Assembly (NCBI RefSeq): GCF_011927625.1 | Contig: NZ_JAATIZ010000001.1 | Coordinates: forward strand, 620,001-684,000 | Reading direction: 5' to 3' | DNA: 64,000 nucleotides | Origin: Paenalcaligenes hominis | GTDB lineage: Bacteria > Pseudomonadota > Gammaproteobacteria > Burkholderiales > Burkholderiaceae_B | Shown: positions 1 to 8,764 of the stretch, one piece after another | How the letters are laid out: every line of letters starts with the position of its first letter | How positions within the stretch are numbered: the stretch's first letter is position 1 | Position numbers and translations under genes: made by a program | Notes under the pieces: model-generated | Told to the model about the DNA's origin: nothing | Seen by the model: only the letters and a program-made list of their open reading frames with translations | Databases searched by the model: none

Positions 1-1157
1 GCACACTGACGGTTTGGTTCAAACAAGGTCATTACCAAAGCTACCATATTCATGTTCAAGAGCCCGTAGAGCAACATCAGCGCTCTGAACTCAAACAACT
101 CTTGCAACGTATTCCGCAGCTGCAAGTGACTGAAATTGGTGAAAAAGTGGTGGTGGAAGGCAATCAGTTAAGTGCGCATCATCGTGCCCAGCTCGAAGAA
201 TTAAAAAAACGTTATGACGCCATTGTGGACTTAAGTCATCACCAAGCTTGGGAATCCATGGTGCTTTTAGATGTACAGGTATTAGAAATTCCGAAAAACT
301 TTTTGCGCGAATTAGGCGTACGTTGGTCTGAGCAATCAGAGGGTGGGCTTAATGCTGGCCTAGCCTGGGATCAGGGCAGTAAAAGTTTGCTTGATCGACC
401 TGGGCAGGTCGTGATGCCTGTACCGTTTCAGCCGGGTGCATTCGCTGGGTATTTTGGTTTGAATGCTCTGCTCAGTGCACGACTCAATGCGTTGTTACAA
501 CAAGGCCAGGCCGTTGTTTTAGCGCAGCCACAGCTTTTAGCACGCAGTGGTGCTACGGCTGAGTTTTTGGCTGGGGGCGAGGTCCCTTATTCATCTAGCG
601 ACAGCAACGGAAACACGACGACCTTGTTCAAATCGTATGGGGTGTCGTTGAAAATTACCCCTTATTTGGAAAGTCATGGGGCCGTACGTTCACATGTAGA
701 TGTGGAAGTCAGCTCAATTGACCCAAGCTTGTCCATTCCTACAGGTCCTTCGTTAAAAACGCGACGAGCTAGTACAGAGTTTAATGTGCAGTCTGGTCAA
801 ACCCTAGTCTTAGCTGGCTTTATTTCGCAAGAAATCTCTCAAACCCATCAAGCTGTGCCAGGCTTAGGCCAAATTCCGATTTTGGGGGCATTATTTAAAT
901 CCAAGCGTTATCAACGTAACGAAACTGAATTAGCGATTTTTGTCACGCCAGTGGTCATGGATGCCGAACACCCCACCAATAAAGAACGAGTGCGCTTAGG
1001 CCGCACCATCATAGAACAACAATTGCATCCTACAGAACTTAATATCCCTTTTCAGCAACCCGATCAGACCCTGCATTCCAAACTCCCGTATTGGAATCCT
1101 TGGGAAGGGGAAGGCTCACAATGGCAACAGGAGGCCACCTATGCGGTTACACCTTAA
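1..1157 (+). CDS. cpaC: Tad/Flp pilus outer-membrane secretin (CpaC/RcpA), 5'-truncated by window edge
   Basis: This is the C-terminal part of a secretin that forms the outer-membrane channel of a Tad (Flp) pilus. The frame is open from base 3, so the gene begins before the window. The first visible residues (LTVWFKQGHY) match the end of the BON-like N-terminal domain. The body carries the secretin domain, with the hallmark segment VPGLGQIPILGALFKS followed by the conserved ELAIFVTPVVM strand. The stop overlaps the start of the ATPase gene by 17 bases, which suggests translational coupling. Family assignment is firm. The Tad subtype follows from the next three genes. Confidence 0.93.
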   Translation, partial: TLTVWFKQGHYQSYHIHVQEPVEQHQRSELKQLLQRIPQLQVTEIGEKVVVEGNQLSAHHRAQLEELKKRYDAIVDLSHHQAWESMVLLDVQVLEIPKNFLRELGVRWSEQSEGGLNAGLAWDQGSKSLLDRPGQVVMPVPFQPGAFAGYFGLNALLSARLNALLQQGQAVVLAQPQLLARSGATAEFLAGGEVPYSSSDSNGNTTTLFKSYGVSLKITPYLESHGAVRSHVDVEVSSIDPSLSIPTGPSLKTRRASTEFNVQSGQTLVLAGFISQEISQTHQAVPGLGQIPILGALFKSKRYQRNETELAIFVTPVVMDAEHPTNKERVRLGRTIIEQQLHPTELNIPFQQPDQTLHSKLPYWNPWEGEGSQWQQEATYAVTP

Positions 1158-2727
1158 TGTCCTGTACCAAGACGGTCGCCAACATACCGCATGGCATCAT
1201 TTACCCTGTCAGTTAGGTAAAGGCAGTGATCAAGACGTGACGCTAACAGGGTGGAAGGTAGCACGACAGCACGCGCGCTTGTACGAAGAGAGCGGAGCCA
1301 TTTACCTAGAGGACTTTGGCAGTTTAAGTGGAACCTATTTAAACCATAAACGCATTAGTCGAGCTGGCCCGTTACACGTTCAAGATCAGATTCTAATTGG
1401 TACGGCCTTAGTAACTGTAGTGGCTATAGAGGCTCTCAACGCCCAAGACCTAGCCACAGCACCGCATTCCGAAGCACCGTTCACTCATCACGAACCAAGC
1501 GCCGTATCAGTAGCCATTCAGCACCGCATGCATCAATGGCTGATTGACGCCTTAGATTTGCGTCGTCAATCCTTAACTCATATGAGTGACACCGAGTTGC
1601 GTGCTCATGCCCATACGCACCTAGAGAAAATTATTGAGCGTGAGGGCATTGTGATTACGGGTTCTAAAACCGATCTAATGCGTACCGTGCTCGATGAAGC
1701 CATTGGCTTAGGCCCTCTAGAGCGATTGCTAGAACAAGAGGACATTACTGAAATTATGGTTAACGGGCCGACCTCGGTTTTTGTGGAACGTCATGGTCGT
1801 TGTGAGCTGACACCGTACTGCTTTAGTAGTGAGGCCGCTTTAATGGCGGTTTTGGATCGGATTGTCAGTCCTTTAGGGCGGCGTTTGGATGAGAGTTCGC
1901 CTATGGTTGACGCACGGCTGCCTGATGGTTCGAGGGTGAATGCCGTGATTCCGCCTATTGCTTTGCATGGGCCAATGCTAACCATACGTAAATTTAGTCG
2001 TTATCGCATGCGCTTAGCTGACCTACTGCAAAAGCAAGGGCTAAGTCTACCCATGGCCGATTTTTTAGCCCGTTGCGTACACCATAAAAAAAATATTCTG
2101 GTAGCGGGCGGTACCGGTAGCGGCAAAACTACCTTACTGAATATTTTATCCAACTCTATTCCGTCCCACGAGCGCGTCATTACCATTGAAGACGCTGCCG
2201 AATTGCAGCTGCAGCAACAAAACGTTGTTAGTCTTGAGGCGCGTCCGGCGAATGCCGAAGGCCAAGGCATGATTACCATTCGCGACTTAGTGCGCAATGC
2301 GTTGCGTATGCGTCCCGATCGTATTGTAGTAGGAGAATGTCGTGGCCCCGAAGCCTTTGACATGCTCGGGGCAATGAATACCGGCCACGAAGGTTCATTA
2401 ACTACGTTACACGCTAACAGCCCACGAGATGCTTTAGCACGTTTAGAGAGCCTTATTTTAATGGCAGGGTTGGATCTGCCATTAAATGCAGTGCGAGAGC
2501 ACATTGCAGCCGCTATTCATATTATCGTGCAACAAACGCGTCTGGCTCAGGGACAACGGCTAATTACTAGTATCAGTGAAATTACAGGTATGGAGGCAGG
2601 ACGCATCCAAATGCAAGAGCTATTTACCTACCACCCGCACACGCAATGCTTTACCGCTACTGGCATTTTTCCTTCGTGTTTTGAAAAGCAGCCCGATGCT
2701 TTAGATCCAACTTGGTTTTATGTGTAG
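1141..2727 (+). CDS. cpaF: Tad pilus assembly ATPase CpaF/TadA with N-terminal FHA domain
   Basis: This 528-residue hexameric secretion ATPase powers Tad pilus assembly at the inner membrane. About residues 20-95 form an FHA domain (LGKGSDQDVTL, then the pattern GSLSGTYLN), a phosphothreonine-binding fold absent from the shorter classical CpaF. The rest is a type II/IV secretion ATPase, with Walker A GGTGSGKT at residues 323-330, the Walker B region RMRPDRIVVGECRG, and a His box in TGHEGSLTTLHANSP. The start overlaps the secretin gene and tadB follows after 12 bases, so the genes form one operon. The FHA fusion implies control by Ser/Thr phosphorylation (inference). The pilus name tadA is avoided here because tRNA deaminase TadA also lies in the window. 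Confidence 0.95.
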   Translation: MRLHLNVLYQDGRQHTAWHHLPCQLGKGSDQDVTLTGWKVARQHARLYEESGAIYLEDFGSLSGTYLNHKRISRAGPLHVQDQILIGTALVTVVAIEALNAQDLATAPHSEAPFTHHEPSAVSVAIQHRMHQWLIDALDLRRQSLTHMSDTELRAHAHTHLEKIIEREGIVITGSKTDLMRTVLDEAIGLGPLERLLEQEDITEIMVNGPTSVFVERHGRCELTPYCFSSEAALMAVLDRIVSPLGRRLDESSPMVDARLPDGSRVNAVIPPIALHGPMLTIRKFSRYRMRLADLLQKQGLSLPMADFLARCVHHKKNILVAGGTGSGKTTLLNILSNSIPSHERVITIEDAAELQLQQQNVVSLEARPANAEGQGMITIRDLVRNALRMRPDRIVVGECRGPEAFDMLGAMNTGHEGSLTTLHANSPRDALARLESLILMAGLDLPLNAVREHIAAAIHIIVQQTRLAQGQRLITSISEITGMEAGRIQMQELFTYHPHTQCFTATGIFPSCFEKQPDALDPTWFYV

Positions 2728-2739
2728 CGGAGCGTCATC

Positions 2740-3588
2740 ATGTGGTTAGGTCTAAGCCTAGTTTTATTCGGTGTTTGTGCTGTGCTGATTATGGCTTTAG
2801 CGCCCAAATGGTTTTGGGGGTTAAGCAAAAAGCACCAACATTTTATGGCCTCTGAGACAGAGCAGTTTTTCAGCGCTCGATTTGTCTTTATTCAAAGTCG
2901 AGCGGTGGTGAGCCTGATATGGGCCGTATTGTTTTGTATGGCTATTGTGTTGGTAGTCTTAGGCATTCCTATGGTGCTAGTAGCAGTGTTAGAGCTGGTG
3001 GTGTTAATTAGCTGGCCTCTTTCTTTACGTTATTTGCACAAAAAAAGAATAGAACGTTTTGAGAAACAATTTCCAGATTTCATGTTGGCCCTTGCCAGTG
3101 CTTTACGAGCGGGCAGCAGTTTACGTATTGGTTTACAACGCTTAGTCCCACACAGCCAAGAGCCCGTGCGCCAAGAGTTAGAGTTGTGTTTAAAGGAATT
3201 GCGTATGGGGCTAAGCTTGGCACAAGTCCTTACGCAGTTACATCGACGAACACAGTGTGAGTCAACGGCTTTATTTAAATCCGCGTTGGTAGTAGCCGGA
3301 CAAAGTGGTGGCGGCTTAGCTGATCTTTTAGAAAACATGGCGCAGACCATCAGTACACGTATTTACATCGAGGGACGAATTAATGCCTTAACGGCTCAGG
3401 GGCGTTTACAGGCGTGGATTATGGTGCTCTTGCCGCCACTGGTCGGCGGGGCTTTGTATGTGATTGATGCCAGCTTAATTGAACCGTTATGGCAGGAGCG
3501 TACTGGACAAATCTTGTTAGTGGTGATGGTAGTGTTAGAGTTAATCGGCGTGTGGTGGATTCAGCGTTTGGTGACCGTGCCTCTATAG
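2740..3588 (+). CDS. tadB: Tad pilus inner-membrane platform protein TadB
   Basis: This 282-residue GspF-type (T2SSF) membrane protein is one of two paralogous platform subunits that couple the CpaF ATPase to pilin extrusion. Hydrophobic segments lie at about residues 1-20 and 50-95. The cytoplasmic T2SSF domain begins near FPDFMLALASALRAGSSLRI (about residue 110), and two more hydrophobic stretches sit at the C-terminus. It lies 12 bases after cpaF and 8 bases before tadC. The GSSL and Q(S)GGGLADLLENMA motifs are typical of the family. Length is normal. Confidence 0.93.
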   Translation: MWLGLSLVLFGVCAVLIMALAPKWFWGLSKKHQHFMASETEQFFSARFVFIQSRAVVSLIWAVLFCMAIVLVVLGIPMVLVAVLELVVLISWPLSLRYLHKKRIERFEKQFPDFMLALASALRAGSSLRIGLQRLVPHSQEPVRQELELCLKELRMGLSLAQVLTQLHRRTQCESTALFKSALVVAGQSGGGLADLLENMAQTISTRIYIEGRINALTAQGRLQAWIMVLLPPLVGGALYVIDASLIEPLWQERTGQILLVVMVVLELIGVWWIQRLVTVPL

Positions 3589-3596
3589 GAGCCGTT

Positions 3597-4439
3597 ATGT
3601 GGTGGTTTTTAAGTCTATGTAGCGCCGGCATTGCCATGCTTTTAATTGTAGCGGGGGTCTGGTGGCCTTGGGTGCAGGCTCATCCTGTGGCTAAATCAGT
3701 GTCATGGCTGCAGCCTTGGTGGCTAGTCTGGGTACAGATCTGTTCACCATTATTATCATGGCGGTATCGTTGGTATTTACAACGTGAATTAGGGGCGGCA
3801 GCACAGCAGCCACAGCTGGCAGACTCTTTTTTCGCTAAACAATGTGCAGGTGTTATGGCATGCTTTGGCATGGCCAGTGTATGGGCTTTAGTAAAACAAC
3901 AGCCTGCTTATGTAGTGACGGGCATAGTGGCAGCTGTTTTGGTTTTTTCGCTACCTTTGGTTCGAGCGCGTCAGCAGCGCCATCAATCAAAAAAGCACAT
4001 ACAGCGTGATTTCCCTTTTATGCTGGATTTGATTTGCTTAAGCATAGAGGCAGGGCATGGCATACAGCATGCGCTTTTCATGTGCAGTGCTGAATTGCCT
4101 GATGGGGCACTAAAGCAGCAACTTTTACTGACACTTGAGTCGATGCGTGCCGGCCTAACCCGAGAGCAAGCCTTTAAGGACTTCACCGATCGGGTAGATT
4201 TGCCCGAGGCGTATGCATTTGTGGCGGCGTTACAGCAGACTATAGAATTAGGCGGGCGCCTAGCCCCTGCGCTTAGACAGCAAGCTCAACAAAGACGTCA
4301 AGAGCGGTTTTTACGTGCCGAAAAACAAGCCCTAGAGGCGCCTGTGAAAATGCTGCTGCCATTAGTCGTGTGTATTTTCCCATGCACCTTTTTCGTTATT
4401 GCGTACCCTTTGTTTTTTCAATTATGGCAGCAACTGTAA
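3597..4439 (+). CDS. tadC: Tad pilus inner-membrane platform protein TadC
   Basis: This 280-residue second GspF-type platform subunit is expected to pair with TadB. The frame is open further upstream to 3489, but that would overlap tadB by 100 bases. The ATG at 3597 has a TAGGAG ribosome-binding site just upstream, lies 8 bases past tadB and begins with a hydrophobic segment (MWWFLSLCSAG), so it is preferred. The T2SSF core contains DFPFMLDLICLSIEAGHGI, the characteristic TadC signature. A C-terminal membrane segment ends the protein. Confidence 0.93.
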   Translation: MWWFLSLCSAGIAMLLIVAGVWWPWVQAHPVAKSVSWLQPWWLVWVQICSPLLSWRYRWYLQRELGAAAQQPQLADSFFAKQCAGVMACFGMASVWALVKQQPAYVVTGIVAAVLVFSLPLVRARQQRHQSKKHIQRDFPFMLDLICLSIEAGHGIQHALFMCSAELPDGALKQQLLLTLESMRAGLTREQAFKDFTDRVDLPEAYAFVAALQQTIELGGRLAPALRQQAQQRRQERFLRAEKQALEAPVKMLLPLVVCIFPCTFFVIAYPLFFQLWQQL

Positions 4440-4756
4440 TCACCGTGTATCAAGCGCAGGGCTTTGGCGCGCGTTTTTGGGGATGGCATCGTTTTCCGTA
4501 TCCCCAGCACATGTTGTATTTTGAGCGCTGCCAAGCGGTGCACAGTTTTGGGCTGACTCAGCCTTTAGCCGTACGGTTTATTGGGGTAAACAACACAGCA
4601 ATAGGCCCTTGGCATTACTTAGCCCCAAACCGGATTTTATTTAATCGAAAAGCAAAGGCGGTGCTAGAAATGCGTTGGGGGTCTAAGGTAAAACGCCACC
4701 AAGCGTGGGTGGCGTTTAGTTGTGCACCGTCTCCATTTAAACGGTGGGTTCTATAG
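4424..4756 (+). CDS. DUF192 family protein at the end of the Tad operon
   Basis: This protein of about 110 residues has a DUF192 core. The pattern CQAVHSFGLTQPLAVRFIG followed by LAPNRI...AKAVLEM matches the family consensus (C-x-S-x-H-T-F-G-M, then a P-x-R and a terminal VLE). Its function is unknown, although DUF192 genes are common at the end of Tad loci. The start is uncertain: ATG 4424 overlaps tadC by 16 bases and GTG 4445 follows its stop, and neither has a clear ribosome-binding site. The C-terminus is odd. About 22 residues beyond the usual family end are encoded across a 10-bp inverted repeat (4691-4717), and the stop lies 20 bases inside the convergent gene. Confidence 0.75.
   Translation: MAATVITVYQAQGFGARFWGWHRFPYPQHMLYFERCQAVHSFGLTQPLAVRFIGVNNTAIGPWHYLAPNRILFNRKAKAVLEMRWGSKVKRHQAWVAFSCAPSPFKRWVL
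4691..4717. terminator. Hairpin in the 3' coding end of the DUF192 gene, possible terminator for the convergent gene
   Basis: A perfect 10-bp stem (AAACGCCACC / GGTGGCGTTT) has a 7-base loop. It lies 20 bases beyond the minus-strand stop of the BPSS1780-type gene and could terminate it. The U-tract is weak on both strands. Confidence 0.5.
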
Positions 4757-5507
4757 CACTTTGCCCAAAAACACTGCGGTAAATGGGGTAAAAACAGCTA
4801 TACAAATACGCCATCATGAAAAGATTTAATGGGGTAAGTAAAAAATAAGCAAAGGATGACCCAAATACAGCTACCATTGCTTTAGCTAGATATTGCGCGC
4901 CAAAATAAATAGCGGCCCAACACAGACCAAAAATAAGCAAAGCACCTTTGGTGCGCCAGCAGGCTACCATCGAGTAAAACAGCGCTTTTTTTAAAGGAAT
5001 ACCGTGCCAGCCCATCAAGGCAGGGGCATGCCAAAATAAGATGGAAATGCCCGCATAAAACAGCCCAAACAAATACATGGGCGCTTGAATTGCTTGCATC
5101 ACCAGAGCCGGGTCGGCCTCGTCACGACTCATCACGTCCATCAGTGTTTGACTAAATGGCATCACAGCAAGAAAGCCGGCAGCAAGGCAGACAAAAAAGT
5201 AACTAATGCCCAGTTTAAGCATGGCTTTCTTAACATTCGGGTCTTTGAGTGGTTGTAACCACATCCCTAATTGCATGGGTTGATTGCGTTCGATTTGCAC
5301 ACAGGCATTCAGCGCAATAAAGCCAATGGCGGGTGTTGCAATAATTAAAGCAATTTGACCGAAAATGGGGATTAAGTAACTTAGGTTGATTAGTAGGCTG
5401 GTCATTAGGCTCCAGAAAAGCATGGTCATGGGCTGGCGTTTGAATAATGCCCAACCCTGAACCAACCAGGCCCAACCGTATTCAGCGGAAAGTCGTGCTG
5501 CTTGCAT
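4737..5507 (-). CDS. BPSS1780-type integral membrane protein
   Basis: This 256-residue polytopic membrane protein resembles the BPSS1780 family, which is widespread in betaproteobacteria and has no established function. The N-terminal signature WLVQGWALFKRQP, followed by a string of hydrophobic segments (about six) such as MLFWSLMTSLLINLSYLIPI, is typical. It follows the homoserine kinase gene by 3 bases on the same strand, so the two are very likely co-transcribed. The stop overlaps the convergent DUF192 gene by 20 bases. The family call rests on recollection of the conserved N-terminus. Confidence 0.75.
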   Translation of the reverse strand: MQAARLSAEYGWAWLVQGWALFKRQPMTMLFWSLMTSLLINLSYLIPIFGQIALIIATPAIGFIALNACVQIERNQPMQLGMWLQPLKDPNVKKAMLKLGISYFFVCLAAGFLAVMPFSQTLMDVMSRDEADPALVMQAIQAPMYLFGLFYAGISILFWHAPALMGWHGIPLKKALFYSMVACWRTKGALLIFGLCWAAIYFGAQYLAKAMVAVFGSSFAYFLLTPLNLFMMAYLYSCFYPIYRSVFGQSAIEPTV

Positions 5508-5510
5508 GGC

Positions 5511-6488
5511 TTACCCTAGTAGTTCGTCAAGTGAGTACACAGTGGCTTTGCGCTGAGTTAGTACCCGTTCAAAATGGGTGGGATCATGCGGCTTGAGGCT
5601 TTGCGCTGGGCGTGGATGATAAAAATCATACAAACGTGATACCCAAAAACGTAAGGCGGCGGCCTCTAGTAATAACGGCCAGGCGTCTTTTTCTGCCTGG
5701 GTAAAAGGACGTATCGCGTTATAGGCGCTAACCCAAGACTTAACTAAATCTAGCTGAAACTCGCCTGTGTCACGCACAATACACCAATCGTTGACACTGA
5801 CAGCTACATCAAACAGCCATTTATCGCATCCAGCAAAGTAAAAATCAATGAACCCACCCATCACAGGGGCTTCAGCAGTGCCAGCAAAAAGCACGTTATC
5901 TCTGAATAAGTCGCAGTGCGCGGGGCCGGCGGGCAGGCTTTCATACAAAGGACTGGCAAAGAGCACCTGCTGTTCTTTGAGGCTGCTTTCTAATAATGCT
6001 TTTTGAGTGGGATTTAAAAACTCCAGCACAAGCGGAATGGTCTTTTCCCACCAGCTTAGACTGCGCAGATTAGGTTGAAATAAGGGGTAATCTTGGGCAG
6101 CCAGATGCGTTTGTGCTAGGGTTGTGGCGGCTAACGCACAATGTTGAGTTGTGGGTTCAGGTACAAAGCTGCCTGCTAAACGCGATACAATGGCGCAGGG
6201 TTTACCATGCAGCCGTGTCAAACGCTGACCATTTTTTAAGGTTTGCGGTGAAGGCACAGGCAAGCCTTTTTGGGCTAAATGATGCATCAGCTCTATATAA
6301 AAAGGCAATTGCTCATAGGTCAACACCTCGAACAAGGTCAATACGTAATCGCCCGTTGTAGTGGTTAGAAAGTAGTTGGTGTTTTCAATACCGGCGCTGA
6401 TGCCTCGTAAAGAAACCATCTCTCCTAAATGGTAGTGTTGCAATAAATCGCGTGCGTCAGCATCGGTTACGGTAGTAAAAACAGCCAT
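5511..6488 (-). CDS. thrB: Homoserine kinase, APH-fold type
   Basis: This 325-residue enzyme phosphorylates homoserine on the way to threonine. It belongs to the aminoglycoside-phosphotransferase fold (ThrB type II of beta- and some gammaproteobacteria), not the GHMP-kinase fold of E. coli ThrB. The N-terminal motif GISAGIENTNYFL is diagnostic. The catalytic loop HCDLFRDNVLF lies at residues 191-201, followed by the metal-binding GFIDFYFAG. Length is normal. It is the first gene of a two-gene unit with the BPSS1780-type membrane protein. Confidence 0.93.
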   Translation of the reverse strand: MAVFTTVTDADARDLLQHYHLGEMVSLRGISAGIENTNYFLTTTTGDYVLTLFEVLTYEQLPFYIELMHHLAQKGLPVPSPQTLKNGQRLTRLHGKPCAIVSRLAGSFVPEPTTQHCALAATTLAQTHLAAQDYPLFQPNLRSLSWWEKTIPLVLEFLNPTQKALLESSLKEQQVLFASPLYESLPAGPAHCDLFRDNVLFAGTAEAPVMGGFIDFYFAGCDKWLFDVAVSVNDWCIVRDTGEFQLDLVKSWVSAYNAIRPFTQAEKDAWPLLLEAAALRFWVSRLYDFYHPRPAQSLKPHDPTHFERVLTQRKATVYSLDELLG

Positions 6489-6616
6489 CTTGTGTTGTTA
6501 AAATAATTAATTGAATAAAAAGTGGTGACAATAAAAGCAGTCGCTATTATAAGAAAGAGCACGTATAAAACCTAATGCAAACCTTAGGTTTTTGATTATA
6601 AAGATATAGGTATGTT

Positions 6617-7636
6617 GTGAGTCTACAGTCAAATCAGGCCATGAGCCAAGCCAGCCAGATAACAGCCCCCAGTCCTTGGGCACTTTGTGTTGCTCCTATG
6701 ATTGATGTGACAGATCGTTATTGTCGCTATTTTCATCGTTTGTTGGCCCCTAAAGCGCGCCTTTATACCGAGATGATCACCACAGGCGCTTTGGAATATG
6801 GTGATGTGGGTCGTCATTTGCGCTTTGATCCGTCCGAGCATCCTGTGGCGTTGCAGTTAGGCGGGAGCGACCCCAAGGCTCTGGCTTACAGTGCAAAGCT
6901 GGGCGAGCAGTGGGGCTACGATGAAATTAACTTGAACTGCGGCTGCCCTTCGGATCGGGTGCTCCAAGGGGCATTTGGTGCCATTTTAATGAGTCAGGCT
7001 CACCATGTGGCTGACTGTGTGAAAGCCATGCAAGACACGGTCTCTATCCCTGTGACCTTAAAACACCGCTTGGGCTTAGACTATGATTATAGTTATGAAT
7101 TTGTGAAAGATTTTGTCGCCATTCAGTACGAGGCTGGGGTTCGTGTATTTATTGTGCATGCTCGTAATGCAGTCCTTAAAGGTTTATCGCCAAAAGAAAA
7201 CCGCGAGGTACCGCCGCTACGCTATGACATGGCAACACAACTAACGCAAGATTTTCCTGATGCAACCTTTGTCTTAAACGGCGGGATCAACACTGTCGAA
7301 GACAGCATGCAACACCTGCAACACTTCGAGGGGGTGATGTTAGGGCGAGCCGCGTGGCACACACCAGCCATCTTGGGGCTTATTCATGATCAAATTTGGC
7401 CTAATGAGGTGCGTCTAAGTGATGAAGAGGTCATAGACGCCATGCATGCTTATTTATCGGCTGAAATCCAAGCCGGAACACGGCCACGTCAGATTACTAA
7501 AGCGCTGTTAGGGTGGGCGCATGGTAAACAAGGGGCCAGACAATGGCGGCGCCATTTATCAGACCCTGTTCAAATGGAACGCAACGACGCTACGGTCTTA
7601 CTAGAGGCTTGGCACCAATTGCAGCGTGCGAATTAG
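6617..7636 (+). CDS. dusA: tRNA-dihydrouridine(20/20a) synthase DusA
   Basis: This FMN-dependent enzyme reduces uridines 20 and 20a in the tRNA D-loop. The TIM-barrel N-terminus VAPMIDVTDRYCRYFHRLL and the catalytic-loop motif NCGCPSD (residues 107-113, active Cys at 110) identify DusA rather than DusB or DusC. KHRLG and the FMN-phosphate-binding LNGGI also fit. Two starts are possible: GTG 6617, with a TAGG upstream, or ATG 6641. The extra eight residues are not conserved in the family, so the internal start is plausible. The stop overlaps the next, convergent gene by 4 bases. Confidence 0.95.
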   Translation: MSLQSNQAMSQASQITAPSPWALCVAPMIDVTDRYCRYFHRLLAPKARLYTEMITTGALEYGDVGRHLRFDPSEHPVALQLGGSDPKALAYSAKLGEQWGYDEINLNCGCPSDRVLQGAFGAILMSQAHHVADCVKAMQDTVSIPVTLKHRLGLDYDYSYEFVKDFVAIQYEAGVRVFIVHARNAVLKGLSPKENREVPPLRYDMATQLTQDFPDATFVLNGGINTVEDSMQHLQHFEGVMLGRAAWHTPAILGLIHDQIWPNEVRLSDEEVIDAMHAYLSAEIQAGTRPRQITKALLGWAHGKQGARQWRRHLSDPVQMERNDATVLLEAWHQLQRAN

Positions 7637-8700
7637 GCTTCCAACCGTTGTTTTGCGTGGATGTATTCGGTACGCAGTTGGTTAAACAAGTCAGTTGCTG
7701 GCAAAGCCCGAGCTAACGGCGCGCCTTGACCTGCCCAGTGGGCTGCAAAATCATAATTTTCCGCTGCGCTTGCTACTTGGTGCAGCGCTTTAGCGGCATT
7801 GTAAGCCACAGGGTATGCGGGGAGATCGGCAATCAAAGCCGCAATTTCAGTATGCATGCGATTACGTAAGCCACGCGCGGGCCGCCCTGAAATAACAGGG
7901 GTAATAGCCGTGTCATAGGCACGTTGGCTAAGTAAGGCAGCGCGGTATGCTGAGTCAGCTGCCGATTCTGGGCAAGCAATGAAAGCCGTACCAAGTTGAG
8001 CTAAATCGGCTCCTTGCAATTGCACAGCCGCCACCTGAGCGCCTGTCATCACACCACCAGCGGCAATCAGAGGCAAATGAATGTGTTGATGCAGTTGCCC
8101 TAATAAGCTCGTTAGACTTAATTCTGATTCAATTAAAGGGTTGAACAAGCCCCGGTGACCGCCAGCTTCTATACCTTGGGCAATGATAGCGTCTACTCCG
8201 GATTGTTCTAGAAACTTAGCTTCCGCTAAGCTAGTGGCACAACCCCAAATATCGATACCTGCTGCTTTTAATTGAATGATCGCGCTGGGCTCTGGTAGGC
8301 CAAAATGAAAGCTCACAATGGTGGGTTTTTCTTCGCAGAGCATTTGAATTAAGGCAGGGTTCTGCCATGCGCTGTCATAGCCTTTGCCAAGGGATGAGGG
8401 CGGCGCGCTGTCGAACTCGTTGAAATAAGGGGTTAATAAATACAACCAATGTAGCTCGCGTTCAAGGTTTTGGGTTTCAGGTTGATGGCAGAAAAAATTA
8501 ACGTTAATAGGTCCGTCTGTGGCGAGTTTGAGTGCTTGAATGTGAGCGCGCGCGGTCTCTATATCTAAATGCCCTAAACCCAAAGAGCCGATACCCCCAG
8601 CACGAGTCACAGCCGTGGCTAACTCAACGGTGCTGACGCCAGCCATTGGTGCTTGAACGATAGGAGCGGATAATTGGTATTTTTGCGCTAAGAGACTCAT
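7633..8700 (-). CDS. Nitronate monooxygenase / 2-nitropropane dioxygenase family flavoprotein
   Basis: This 355-residue FMN-dependent TIM-barrel enzyme belongs to the NMO (2-nitropropane dioxygenase) family. The N-terminal APIVQAPMAGVSTVELA is the family's flavin-binding start. IAQGIEAGGHRG carries the conserved EAGGH motif, with LIAAGGVMTGAQ and QLGTAFIACPES following. Members oxidise alkyl nitronates such as the toxin propionate-3-nitronate, and some act on other substrates, so the true substrate here is inferred only. The gene stands alone between a terminator (8722-8747) and the convergent dusA. Confidence 0.88.
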   Translation of the reverse strand: MSLLAQKYQLSAPIVQAPMAGVSTVELATAVTRAGGIGSLGLGHLDIETARAHIQALKLATDGPINVNFFCHQPETQNLERELHWLYLLTPYFNEFDSAPPSSLGKGYDSAWQNPALIQMLCEEKPTIVSFHFGLPEPSAIIQLKAAGIDIWGCATSLAEAKFLEQSGVDAIIAQGIEAGGHRGLFNPLIESELSLTSLLGQLHQHIHLPLIAAGGVMTGAQVAAVQLQGADLAQLGTAFIACPESAADSAYRAALLSQRAYDTAITPVISGRPARGLRNRMHTEIAALIADLPAYPVAYNAAKALHQVASAAENYDFAAHWAGQGAPLARALPATDLFNQLRTEYIHAKQRLEA

Positions 8701-8721
8701 GAGAACTCGCTATAAAAAAAA

Positions 8722-8747
8722 GCCACTTTGAGCAAGCTAAAAGTGGC
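8722..8747 (-). terminator. Rho-independent terminator of the brkB-like/CBS unit
   Basis: An 8-bp stem (GCCACTTT / AAAGTGGC) with a 10-base loop is followed, on the minus strand, by a run of eight T. It lies 18 bases past the stop of the CBS gene. Confidence 0.85.
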
Positions 8748-8764
8748 CTATCAGGTGAATGAAA

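Noticed and set aside
2001-2504. 167-codon minus-strand frame within cpaF
   Set aside because: It lies entirely opposite the conserved ATPase core and shows no family match.
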